This document shows positions 1 to 8,032 of a stretch of DNA of 21,266 nucleotides, piece after piece. The notes beneath the pieces are model-generated. The model did no database searches, had not been told where the DNA came from, and was given only the letters and a program-made list of their open reading frames with translations. The stretch is from NCBI GenBank assembly GCA_044238145.1, contig JBIIDT010000054.1:1-21266 (forward strand), written 5' to 3'. The stretch is from QWPN01 sp044238145 (lineage in GTDB: Bacteria > Planctomycetota > Planctomycetia > Pirellulales > UBA1268). Each line of letters opens with the position of its first letter. Positions within the stretch are counted from its first letter, which is position 1. Both the position numbers and the translations under genes were made by a program.

Positions 1-827
1 GCTCGAGCGGCGCCGAGACGCTCAACGCCGCCGCCAGCATCTTCCTCGGCCAGACCGAGGCGCCGCTCGTCATCCGTCCGTACCTGCCGCGGCTGACGCG
101 GTCGGAGCTCGCCGTGGTGATGGTCAGTGGCATGGGTCTCGTCTCGGGCGGGATCCTCGGCGCCTACGCGGCCGCCGGCTGCGACCTCCGCGACCTGCTC
201 ACGGCGATCCTCATGAGCTTCCCGGCCACGATCTTCCTCACCAAGATGTTCATCCCCGAGACGGGCGTGCCGGAGACGCTTGGCACGGTCCGGGTGTCGG
301 GGGAGCGGCTCGACTCCAACGTCCTCGACGCGGCCGCCCGCGGCACCCGGGAGGGCCTGCTCCTTGCGGCCAACGTCGGCGCCATCCTGATCTCGTTCAT
401 CGCTCTGGTGGCGCTTGCGAACCTCGCGCTGGCCTGGGTCGGCGGCCTCGTGGGCCGGCCGGAGCTGTCGCTGCAGCGGCTCCTGGGCCTCGCCTTCGCG
501 CCCTGCGCCTGGCTGATCGGCGTGCCCATGCAGGACTGCCAGGCCGTGGGGGGGCTGCTCGGCACGCGGACGGTGCTCAACGAGCTGATCGCCTACTTCG
601 AGATGGGGCGGATGAAGGACACGCTCTCGCCCAAGGCGTACTCGTTGGCCACGATCGCCATGTGCTCCTTCGCCAACATCTCAAGCATCGGCATCCAGCT
701 CGGCGGCATCGGCACGCTCGTGCCGGAGCGGCGGGCCGATCTGGCCCGCCTGGGCGTGAAGATGCTCGTCATCAGCACGCTCGCCAACGCCCTGTCGGCG
801 GCGATCGCCGGCGTGCTCATGGGGTGA
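1..827 (+). CDS. Concentrative nucleoside transporter (CNT/NupC family), 3' part
   Basis: This is an ion-coupled nucleoside importer of the inner membrane; the 5' end lies outside the window. The reading frame is open from base 3 to the stop at 825-827 and gives about 274 residues, roughly the C-terminal two thirds of a CNT protein. The family core is visible. Near the start is SGAETLNAAASIFLGQTEAP, carrying the GQTE motif whose Gln and Glu contact the nucleoside in characterised CNTs. Next come several hydrophobic helices, then GVPMQDC, a NELIAY segment and FANISSIGI, the second nucleoside/cation-binding hairpin. The WQD-like 'MQDC' resembles animal CNTs more than E. coli NupC, as far as I can judge by eye. 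The next gene starts 3 bases after the stop, so the two are probably co-transcribed. Substrate preference (purine or pyrimidine) cannot be read from the sequence. Confidence 0.93.
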   Translation, partial: SSGAETLNAAASIFLGQTEAPLVIRPYLPRLTRSELAVVMVSGMGLVSGGILGAYAAAGCDLRDLLTAILMSFPATIFLTKMFIPETGVPETLGTVRVSGERLDSNVLDAAARGTREGLLLAANVGAILISFIALVALANLALAWVGGLVGRPELSLQRLLGLAFAPCAWLIGVPMQDCQAVGGLLGTRTVLNELIAYFEMGRMKDTLSPKAYSLATIAMCSFANISSIGIQLGGIGTLVPERRADLARLGVKMLVISTLANALSAAIAGVLMG

Positions 828-830
828 TGC

Positions 831-2741
831 ATGAGGGTGATGGTGATCGCCGTGGCGTTGGTGGTGGCGGCCGTGGGCCAGGGGGCGTGCGGACAGGCGC
901 CGAACGCCCTCGCCGAGGGCGAGCGGCTCGCCGGCTGGCGGCTGTTGTTCGACGGCACCTCGACCGCCGGCTTTCGCCGCTATCGCGGCACCGCGCCGGT
1001 GGAGGGCTGGCAGGTCGCGGACGGCGCCTTGGTGCTCGCCCGACCGGGGGCCGGCGACCTCGTCACGCGGGACCAATTCGAGAGTTTCGAGCTGCAGTTC
1101 GAGTACCGCATCGCCCCGGGCGGCAACAGCGGCGTCATGTTCCACGTCACCGAGGAGGCGGCCGCACCCTGGATGAGCGGCCCCGAGGTCCAGATCCTCG
1201 ACAACGCCGCCGGCCGCGAGGACCAGCGGGCGGGGTTCCTCTACGGCCTCTATCGGCCGGAGGTCCCGACGTGGGTCAAGAACCTCGAGGACGCCGCCGG
1301 GCTCGCCCCCCGCGACGTCGATGCCACCCGGCCGGCCGGTGAATGGAATCACGTGTACCTGCGGGTCGCCCCCGACTCCGGCGAGGTGTGCGTCAATGGG
1401 GTCAGCTACTACCGCTTCAAGAAGGGCAGCGCGGACTGGGACGAGCGCGTGGCGAGGAGCAAGTTCACCGCGTTCCCGGGCTTCGGCCGGGCGCCGAGGG
1501 GCCACATCTGCCTCCAGGACCATGGCGCGGAGGTGGCGTTCCGCTCCCTCAAGATCCGCGAACTCGCTCCCGGGAAGCCCATCCCCGATCCGGTGCACGG
1601 CAGCCTGGAGGTGAAGGTCGTGCCGGCGTTTCCCGCCGCGACCTGGGAGGGCTGGTCGCCCGAGTCCGAGGACGGCCGGCCGGTGCGGCCGCTAAGGCCC
1701 CTGCTGCTGACCCACGCCGGCGACGGTTCGGGGCGGCGGTTCGTGCTCGACCAGTCCGGCATGATCCACGTCTTCGCCCCGGGGGCGCGGGACGCGCGGC
1801 TGTTCCTCGACCTGCGGCCGGAGACCGCGCCCTGGGCGCGGGCGAACGAGGAGGGGCTGCTCGGGCTCGCCTTTCATCCGCAGTTCGCCCGAAACGGCGA
1901 GGTCTTCGTCTGCTACAGCGTGAAGAGCAAGCCTCGCACCGAGGTCGTGTCGCGGTTCCGGGTGCGCCCCGGCGATCCCGACAGGGCCGATCCTGCCAGC
2001 GAGGAGGTGCTGCTCTCGATCGACCAGCCATTCCCCAACCACAACGGCGGCTCGATCGCCTTCGGCCCCGACGGCCGACTGTATGTCGGCCTGGGCGACG
2101 GCGGCAGCCGCAACGACCCGCACGACAACGGCCAGCAACTCGGCACCTGGCTGGGCAAGATCCTGCGGATCGACGTCGACCATCCCGATCCGGGCCGGCC
2201 GTACGGCGTTCCCGCCGACAATCCGTTCGTCGCCACGCCCGGCGCCCGCCCGGAGATCTACGCCCTCGGATTCCGCAATCCGTGGCAGATCACGTTCGAC
2301 CAAGCGACCGGCCGCCTGTGGGTCGCCGACGTGGGGCAGGACCTGTGGGAGGAGATCGACGTCGTCGAAAAGGGGGGCAACTACGGCTGGAGCCGGTTCG
2401 AGGGGCTGCTGCCCTTCGGATCACGGGCCGCGACGGAGCCTGGAGCGTGTCGGCCACCCGTCTGGCAATACGATCACCAGGTCGGGAAATCGATCACCGG
2501 CGGCCGCGTCTACCGCGGCCGGCAGGTGCCCGTGCTCGCCGGCGCCTACGTGCACGGCGATCACGTCACCGGCCGCCTGTGGGCGCTCACGCTCGACGCC
2601 GACACCGGGGCCGTCACCAACCGGGCGATCTCCTGGCAGGGACTGCCCGTGTTCGGCTTCGGGGAGGACGAGGACGGCGAGGTGTACGTGACGACCGCGT
2701 CGCCCGTCGGCCAGGGCGTGTTCCGACTCGAGGGGTCGTGA
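831..2741 (+). CDS. Secreted DUF1080 (3-keto-disaccharide hydrolase-like) + GSDH-type PQQ sugar dehydrogenase fusion
   Basis: A 636-residue exported two-domain enzyme. Residues 1-23 form a Sec signal peptide, with likely cleavage after GQA; the Cys20 context does not fit a lipobox. Residues about 34-245 are a DUF1080 concanavalin-like domain, with GWRLLFDG, GNSGVMFHV, GPEVQILDN, GEWNHVYLRV and ICLQDHG. Residues about 260-633 are a six-bladed glucose/sorbosone dehydrogenase domain: EEGLLGLAFHP, NHNGG (His404, the likely catalytic base position), GLGDGGSRNDPHDNGQ, GKILRIDVD, YGVPADNPF, ALGFRNPW (Arg482/Asn483, the PQQ-contact type segment) and DVGQDLWEEIDVV. DUF1080 members are annotated as 3-keto-disaccharide hydrolases; the GSDH family binds PQQ and Ca. 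I infer that one polypeptide oxidises a sugar and acts on the keto product. There is no cytochrome c domain. It follows the nucleoside transporter by 3 bp, with only a weak GGGGTG ribosome-binding sequence. Confidence 0.92.
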   Translation: MRVMVIAVALVVAAVGQGACGQAPNALAEGERLAGWRLLFDGTSTAGFRRYRGTAPVEGWQVADGALVLARPGAGDLVTRDQFESFELQFEYRIAPGGNSGVMFHVTEEAAAPWMSGPEVQILDNAAGREDQRAGFLYGLYRPEVPTWVKNLEDAAGLAPRDVDATRPAGEWNHVYLRVAPDSGEVCVNGVSYYRFKKGSADWDERVARSKFTAFPGFGRAPRGHICLQDHGAEVAFRSLKIRELAPGKPIPDPVHGSLEVKVVPAFPAATWEGWSPESEDGRPVRPLRPLLLTHAGDGSGRRFVLDQSGMIHVFAPGARDARLFLDLRPETAPWARANEEGLLGLAFHPQFARNGEVFVCYSVKSKPRTEVVSRFRVRPGDPDRADPASEEVLLSIDQPFPNHNGGSIAFGPDGRLYVGLGDGGSRNDPHDNGQQLGTWLGKILRIDVDHPDPGRPYGVPADNPFVATPGARPEIYALGFRNPWQITFDQATGRLWVADVGQDLWEEIDVVEKGGNYGWSRFEGLLPFGSRAATEPGACRPPVWQYDHQVGKSITGGRVYRGRQVPVLAGAYVHGDHVTGRLWALTLDADTGAVTNRAISWQGLPVFGFGEDEDGEVYVTTASPVGQGVFRLEGS

Positions 2742-2760
2742 CGCGGCGCCGGGCCCGGCA

Positions 2761-4212
2761 TCAGGCGAGGATGTCCCTCACCACGGTTCCATGCACGTCG
2801 GTGAGCCGGAAGTCGCGGCCCTGGAACCGCCAGGTGAGCTTCGTGTGGTCGAAGCCGAGCAGGTGCAGGAGCGTGGCCTGCAGGTCGTGCACGTGGACGG
2901 GGTCGGCGGCGATCCGGAAGCCCAGGTCGTCCGTCGCGCCGTGCACGTGCCCCGGCTTCACGCCGCCGCCCGCCATCCACACGGTGAAGCAGTCGGGGTA
3001 GTGGTCGCGGCCGAGCACGTCGCTCTTGGCGGTGCGGCCCTCGCGGAATGGCGTGCGGCCGAACTCGCCCGTGCAGAGCACGAGCGTGTCGTCCAGCAGG
3101 CCGCGCTGCGCCAGGTCCTCGATGAGCGCCGCGGCCGGCTTGTCGAACGTGGCCGCCTTCGCCGTCAGCCCGTCGCGGATGTCCTCGCGCGGGTTCGTGC
3201 CGTGGAAGTCCCAGCCCCAGTCGAAGAGGTGCACGAACCGGACGCCCTCCTCCACCAGCCGCCGGGCGAGGAGGATGTTGTTGGCCAGGCTCGCGCCGCC
3301 GGGGGTGGCCCCGTAGGCCTCGAGCACGTGCCGCGGCTCCTTGGTGATGTCCATCACGTCGGGCACGCTGGCCTGCATCCGGTAGGCCAGCTCGTACTGC
3401 GCGATCCGCGTGAGCGTCTCGGGATTGCCGAGTTCCGCGGCCTGGAGCTCGTTCAAGTCGCGGAGGGCGTCGAGGCTCCGCCTCCGCATCGCCCGGTCCA
3501 TGCCCGGCGGGTCGGACACGTAGAGCACCGGATCGCCCTTGGAGCGGCACTGCACCCCCTGGTAGACGCTCGGCAGGAACCCGGACCCGAAGCTGCTCGT
3601 GCCGCCGTTGGGCTGCACGCCCGACGAGATCAGCACCACGAACCCGGGCAGATCGGCGTTCTCCGTGCCCAGGCCGTACGTCACCCAGCTGCCGAGGCTG
3701 GGGCGGCCGGCGCGGGGCGAACCGGTGTAGACGAGCAGCTCGGCCGGGGCGTGGTTGAACTGGTCGGTGAACATGCTCTTCACGACACAGAGCTTGTCGG
3801 CCACCCGCTGCAAGTTCGGGATCGCGTCGGACAGTTCGATGCCGCTTGTGCCGCACCGCCGCCACGACCGCCGCGTGCCGAGCAGTTTGGGCGTGCCGCT
3901 GGTGAAGGCGAACTGCTTGCCGGCGAGGAACTCGGCCGGGCAGTCCTGCCCGTCGTGTTTGACAAGCGCCGGCTTGTGGTCGTAGAGGTCGAGGTGCGGC
4001 GGTGATCCCGTGAGGTGGATGACGATCATCCGCTTCGCCTTCGCCGCCAGCGGCGGCCGCCTGGCGGCCAACGGGTCGCCCGTCGCCGCCGGCGACCCGG
4101 TCGGAGTGGCTCCCAGCAACTCGTGCATCGCGATCGCGCCGATGCCGCCGGCCATCGAGCCGAGGAGATGGCGGCGGGTCGCGAGCAGTTTGTGTTCGAG
4201 CCGCGGGTCCAT
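2761..4212 (-). CDS. DUF1501 family Tat-exported protein, copy A
   Basis: A 483-residue DUF1501 protein, a family with an alkaline phosphatase/sulfatase-like fold whose reaction is not established. The N-terminus carries a twin-arginine signal (TRRHLLG, residues 12-18) before an Ala/Gly-rich stretch, so export through Tat in folded form is likely. Family blocks follow in order: MIVIHLTGSPPHLDLYDHKP, LPGFVVL, YQGVQCRSKGDPVLY, GEFGRTP, GRDHYPD and HVHGATDDLGF; the His/Asp-rich C-terminal ones are candidate metal sites. The Met at 4210-4212 was chosen because GAGGAAG lies just upstream, overlapping the stop of the preceding gene 8 bp away. The frame stays open for about 1.7 kb further upstream, but that extension lies antisense-like within the preceding gene and is not coding. 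It is the last gene of the four-gene operon and pairs with the haem protein upstream. Confidence 0.93.
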   Translation of the reverse strand: MDPRLEHKLLATRRHLLGSMAGGIGAIAMHELLGATPTGSPAATGDPLAARRPPLAAKAKRMIVIHLTGSPPHLDLYDHKPALVKHDGQDCPAEFLAGKQFAFTSGTPKLLGTRRSWRRCGTSGIELSDAIPNLQRVADKLCVVKSMFTDQFNHAPAELLVYTGSPRAGRPSLGSWVTYGLGTENADLPGFVVLISSGVQPNGGTSSFGSGFLPSVYQGVQCRSKGDPVLYVSDPPGMDRAMRRRSLDALRDLNELQAAELGNPETLTRIAQYELAYRMQASVPDVMDITKEPRHVLEAYGATPGGASLANNILLARRLVEEGVRFVHLFDWGWDFHGTNPREDIRDGLTAKAATFDKPAAALIEDLAQRGLLDDTLVLCTGEFGRTPFREGRTAKSDVLGRDHYPDCFTVWMAGGGVKPGHVHGATDDLGFRIAADPVHVHDLQATLLHLLGFDHTKLTWRFQGRDFRLTDVHGTVVRDILA

Positions 4213-4220
4213 CGGCTTCC

Positions 4221-6611
4221 TCACGGGCACATGAAGGTTTCGTCGAGGTTCAGGATCACGTTCGCGACGACGGTCCAGGCGGCCAGGTCGGCGGGCTCGA
4301 TGCGAAGCTCGTCGGGAATCGGCCCGAGTGGCTCGGTCGCCATCTTCACGGCGGTGGCGGGCCGACCGCGGTAGTCGGCCAGCGCCTCGTCGTGGAGCCG
4401 CACGAGCCGGTCCCGCTCGGCGGCGGTCGGCCGGCGGGCGAGCACGAGGCGGAATCCGCGGTCGGCCCGGTCCGCGGCGGCGGTGCCGCCCTCGCGGACC
4501 ATCCGCCGCGCGAGGGACTGCGCCGCCTCGACGTAGACGGGGTCGTTGAGCGTCACGAGCGCCTGCAGCGGCGTGTTGGTTCGCGGCCGGCGGACGGTGC
4601 AGACCTCGCGATTCGGCGCGTCGAAGGTGGCCATCGAGGGATAGGGGTTGCTGCGGCGCCAGGTCGTGTAGATCGCGCGGCGGTAGCGGTCCTCGCCCGT
4701 GCTTGTCCGCCAGTCGATCGCGCCGCCGAACGCCGCCTTGAGCCCGAGGTCGGGCTGCGGCGGGTTCACGCTCGGGCCCCCCTTCTTCCGCGACAGGAGG
4801 CCCGCGGCGGCCAGCGCCTGGTCGCGGATCACCTCGGCCGAGAGCCGCACCCGGGGACCGCAGGCCACGAGCCGGTTCTCGGGGTCGCGGGCCACGAGGT
4901 CGGGCGGACACGTGCTCGCCTGCCGATAGGCGGCGCTCGTGACGATCAGCCGGAGGATCGCCCGCGTGTCCCAGCCCCGGTCCACCAGTTCGCACGCCAG
5001 CCAGTCGAGCAGTTCCGGGTGGCTCGGCAGGTCGCCCTGGCTGCCGAACTCCTCGCTGGTCGCCACGATCCCGATCCCGAACAGCCGTTCCCAGAGGCGG
5101 TTGACGACGACGCGGGCCGTGAGCGGGTTGGCCGGATCGACGAGCCACCGCGCCAGGGCCAGCCGGTCGAGGGGAGCTGCGACCGGCGGCGGATTGAAGA
5201 CGGCCGGCACGCCCTCCGCCACCTCGTCGCCGAGGCTCTGCCAGTTGCCGCGGAGCTGGATCTTGGTCGCGCGCCGCCGCCCGGCCGCCAGTTCCTCGAG
5301 CACCGGCACGGAGGGGCGTTTCTCGTCGGCCAGCCGTTTGCGGAGGGCGGCCACGTGATCGCGGAGCGGCCGGAACTCCGGCGGCTCGACCGTTCCCGGC
5401 GCGGGGGCCGCCGCCAGGGCCGGCACGCGGGCCACGATGTCGGCGAGTTCGCCCTCGATCGCGGCCCGCCTGTCGTCCACCGGCTGCCAGGGGATCTCCA
5501 CCACCGGCGCCTCGTCGCCGCGGTCCGCGTCGGCCGTGTTGTTGAGGACCGCGTAGAGACCGAAGTACTCCCGCTGCGAGAGCGGGTCGTACTTGTGGTC
5601 GTGGCACTGGGCACAGGCCATGGTCGTGCCCATCCAGGTGCTCATCGTGGTGTTCACCCGGTCGATGACCGCCGCGACCCGGAACTCCTCGTCGATCGTG
5701 CCGCCCTCGGTGTTCGTCAGCGTGTTGCGGTGGAAGGCCGTGGCGACGCGGTCGTCGCGCGTGGCGTCCGGGAGCAGGTCGCCGGCGAACTGCTTCACGG
5801 TGAACTCGTCGAACGGCATGTTGGTGTCGAATGCCTCGATCACCCAGTCGCGCCAGCCCCAGATCGTCCGCGGCTGGTCCTCCGCGTAGCCCGTGCTGTC
5901 GGCGTAGCGTGCCAGGTCGAGCCACTGCCGCGCCATGTGCTCGCCATGGCCTTCGTGGGCGAGCAAACGGTCCACGAACCGCTCGACGGCGTCGGGAGAG
6001 CTGTCGGCCGCGAAGGCATCGACCTCCTCCGGCGTCGGCGGCAGGCCCGTGAGGTCGAGCGCGAGCCGCCGCGCGAGCGTCATCCGGTCGGCCTCGGGCT
6101 GCGGCGCGAGCCCCTCGGCCTCGAGCCGGGCGAGGATGAAGCGGTCGATCTCGTTCCGCGGCCAGGCGGCGTCGCGCACCGCTGGCAATGCGGGCCGCCG
6201 CGGGGGCACGTAGGCCCAGTGCGGCTCGTAGGTCGCGCCGGCGGCGATCCAGCGGCGCAGGAGGTCGATCTGCGCGGCGGGCAGCGGCTCCCCTGCCTCC
6301 GGCGGCGGCATGACGATGTCGGGATCGGTCGCCGTGATGCGGGCGACGAGTTCACTCTCGTCGGGCCGGCCGGGCACGAGCGCCGCGTGCCCGCCGAGGT
6401 CGGCTGTCGCCCCGGCGAACGTGTCGAGCCGCAGGCCCTCGGGGCCGCCGCCGTGCCGGTCGGCCGCGTCCGGGCCGTGGCAGCGGATGCAGCGGTTGGA
6501 GAGGATGCCCTTGATGTCGCGCGTGAAGGTCGGCGCGGCCGTATCGGCGGCCACGCCGACGGCGGCGAACAGCACGAGCAGCAGGGCCGGCGCCAAGCAC
6601 ACGCGGCTCAT
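4221..6611 (-). CDS. PSCyt1 (cytochrome c-like)-DUF1549-DUF1553 protein, copy A
   Basis: A 796-residue exported planctomycete-type cytochrome protein. A Sec signal peptide covers residues about 1-22 (Ala-rich, ending GVAAD). The PSCyt1 cytochrome c-like domain follows, with haem motif C41-I-R-C44-H45 and MPPPE (Met101), a plausible distal haem ligand. DUF1549 covers about 153-355: LDLTGLPPTPEEVDAF, QWLDLARYADS, and a second CxxCH at Cys333-Cys336-His337 inside CAQCHDHKYDP. DUF1553 covers about 482-740, with LARWLVDPANPLTARVVVNR and LLDWLACELVDRGW. An Arg/Ala-rich variable linker separates DUF1549 from DUF1553. Length is normal for the family. Its ATG overlaps the TGA of the upstream DUF1501 gene (ATGA), with GGAG 8 bases before the start. 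The family is thought to be extracytoplasmic and redox active, but the substrate is unknown. Confidence 0.93.
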   Translation of the reverse strand: MSRVCLAPALLLVLFAAVGVAADTAAPTFTRDIKGILSNRCIRCHGPDAADRHGGGPEGLRLDTFAGATADLGGHAALVPGRPDESELVARITATDPDIVMPPPEAGEPLPAAQIDLLRRWIAAGATYEPHWAYVPPRRPALPAVRDAAWPRNEIDRFILARLEAEGLAPQPEADRMTLARRLALDLTGLPPTPEEVDAFAADSSPDAVERFVDRLLAHEGHGEHMARQWLDLARYADSTGYAEDQPRTIWGWRDWVIEAFDTNMPFDEFTVKQFAGDLLPDATRDDRVATAFHRNTLTNTEGGTIDEEFRVAAVIDRVNTTMSTWMGTTMACAQCHDHKYDPLSQREYFGLYAVLNNTADADRGDEAPVVEIPWQPVDDRRAAIEGELADIVARVPALAAAPAPGTVEPPEFRPLRDHVAALRKRLADEKRPSVPVLEELAAGRRRATKIQLRGNWQSLGDEVAEGVPAVFNPPPVAAPLDRLALARWLVDPANPLTARVVVNRLWERLFGIGIVATSEEFGSQGDLPSHPELLDWLACELVDRGWDTRAILRLIVTSAAYRQASTCPPDLVARDPENRLVACGPRVRLSAEVIRDQALAAAGLLSRKKGGPSVNPPQPDLGLKAAFGGAIDWRTSTGEDRYRRAIYTTWRRSNPYPSMATFDAPNREVCTVRRPRTNTPLQALVTLNDPVYVEAAQSLARRMVREGGTAAADRADRGFRLVLARRPTAAERDRLVRLHDEALADYRGRPATAVKMATEPLGPIPDELRIEPADLAAWTVVANVILNLDETFMCP

Positions 6612-8029
6612 GCCAGGATCTCCGTGAGCACGCGGCCGCCTTCGACGCCGGTGAGCTTGGCGTCGAGTCCCTGGAACTTCACGCTGAAGGCGTCGTGCCG
6701 GATGCCGAGGCAGTGGAGCATCGTGGCGTGCAGGTCATGGACCGTGCAGCCCCCCTCCACGACCTGGTAGCCGAGGTCGTCGGTCGCGCCGTGGACGAGG
6801 CCCCCTCGCACGCCGGCGCCGGCGAGCCACACGCTCATCGCCTTGTTGTGGTGGTCGCGGCCGTCGCCCCCCTGCGACATCGGCGTCCGGCCGAACTCGC
6901 CGGTCCACACCACGAGTGTGTCGTCGAGCATGCCGCGATCCTTGAGATCGGTGATGAGCGCCATGCACGCCCGGTCGATCTCCAGGGCCTTGAGCCGCAC
7001 GCCCTCCTTGACGCCGCCGTGGTGGTCCCAGTCCTTGTGGTAGAGCTGGATGAACCGCACGCCCCTCTCCGCCAGCCGGCGGGCGAGCAGGCAATTCGCC
7101 GCGAACGAGCCGTCGCCCGGCCGGCAGCCGTAGAGGGCGAGCGTGGCCGCGGTCTCCCCCTGGGCGTCCATCAGCTCGGGCACGCTGGCCTGCATCGCGA
7201 AGGCCATCTCGTACTGCGCGATCCGCGTGGCGATCTCGGGGTCGCCGGTGAGGGCGTCGTGCTGGGCGTTGAGCGCGTTTATGGCGGCGATGTCGATCCC
7301 CTGGCGATCCCGCGTCACGCCCGGCGGACTGCCAAGGTACAGCACCGCGTCGCCCTTGCTCCGCAACTGCACGCCCTGGTAGCGGCTGGGCAGGAAGCCG
7401 CTCGACCACTGCCGCGCGGCGATCGGCTGGTTCTGGCCCCCCTTGCCCAGCGACGTGAGCACCACGAAGCCTGGCAGGTCGGCCGCGTCGCTGCCCAGGC
7501 CGTAGGTGACCCACGCGCCCATGCTCGGACGGCCCGCGATCTGCGAGCCCGTGTTCATGAACATGTGGGCCGGGTCGTGGTTGATGGCGTCGGTCTGCAT
7601 CGAGCGGACGAGGCAGATGTCGCCGAGCACCGAGCCGATGTGGGGGAACAGCCCGCAGATCCTGGTGCCGTTCGGTCCCATGGGCGCGAACGGATGCTGC
7701 GGGCCGAAGCAGATCAGCGGCTTGCCCTGCAACTGGGCGAGCTGCTGCCCCTTGGTCAGGCTCTCGGGCATCGGCTGGCCGTGAAGTGCGGCCAATTTCG
7801 GCTTGTCGTCGAACGTCTCGAACTGGGACGGGCCGCCGGCCATCGTCAGCCAGATCACCCGTTTCGCCCGCTGCGGCAAGGGAGGTGGATCGAGCATGCC
7901 CCGCAGCGGTGCGGCCGCGGCCGACTGCGACGCGGCCAGCGACGCCAGCGCCACCGCGCCGAGGCCCTGGGCCGACCGGCCCAGAAAGGCGCGGCGGGCA
8001 AGCGCGAGCTGCGTGGGCTCCATGCTCAT
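6608..8029 (-). CDS. DUF1501 family Tat-exported protein, copy B
   Basis: A 473-residue second DUF1501 protein in the same operon. The N-terminus has a clear twin-arginine signal, ARRAFLGRS (residues 11-19), followed by an Ala-rich hydrophobic region ending near SAAAA. Conserved blocks match copy A: VIWLTMAGGPSQFETFDDKP, NHDPAHMFMNTGS, LPGFVVLTS, RYQGVQLRSKGDAVLY, GEFGRTP, GRDHHN and HGATDDLGY. It differs from A mainly in the central substrate-facing segments and lacks the insertion between GEFGRTP and GRDH seen in A. The start at 8027-8029 is supported by GAGGAA 7 bases upstream, 3 bp after the stop of the preceding haem-protein gene. Its stop codon overlaps the start of PSCyt copy A by 4 bases, so translational coupling is likely. 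Enzymatic activity is unknown. Confidence 0.93.
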   Translation of the reverse strand: MSMEPTQLALARRAFLGRSAQGLGAVALASLAASQSAAAAPLRGMLDPPPLPQRAKRVIWLTMAGGPSQFETFDDKPKLAALHGQPMPESLTKGQQLAQLQGKPLICFGPQHPFAPMGPNGTRICGLFPHIGSVLGDICLVRSMQTDAINHDPAHMFMNTGSQIAGRPSMGAWVTYGLGSDAADLPGFVVLTSLGKGGQNQPIAARQWSSGFLPSRYQGVQLRSKGDAVLYLGSPPGVTRDRQGIDIAAINALNAQHDALTGDPEIATRIAQYEMAFAMQASVPELMDAQGETAATLALYGCRPGDGSFAANCLLARRLAERGVRFIQLYHKDWDHHGGVKEGVRLKALEIDRACMALITDLKDRGMLDDTLVVWTGEFGRTPMSQGGDGRDHHNKAMSVWLAGAGVRGGLVHGATDDLGYQVVEGGCTVHDLHATMLHCLGIRHDAFSVKFQGLDAKLTGVEGGRVLTEILA

Positions 8030-8032
8030 GGC

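Noticed and set aside
2748..2759. 12-base perfect palindrome between two convergent stops
   Set aside because: It has no loop and no adjacent T-run, so it is not a convincing terminator, and such GC palindromes are expected by chance here.
4213..5925. In-frame open extension upstream of DUF1501 copy A
   Set aside because: The sequence overlaps the preceding haem-protein gene and is Arg/Pro-rich; the Tat signal, the ribosome-binding sequence and the 8-bp spacing place the start at 4212.
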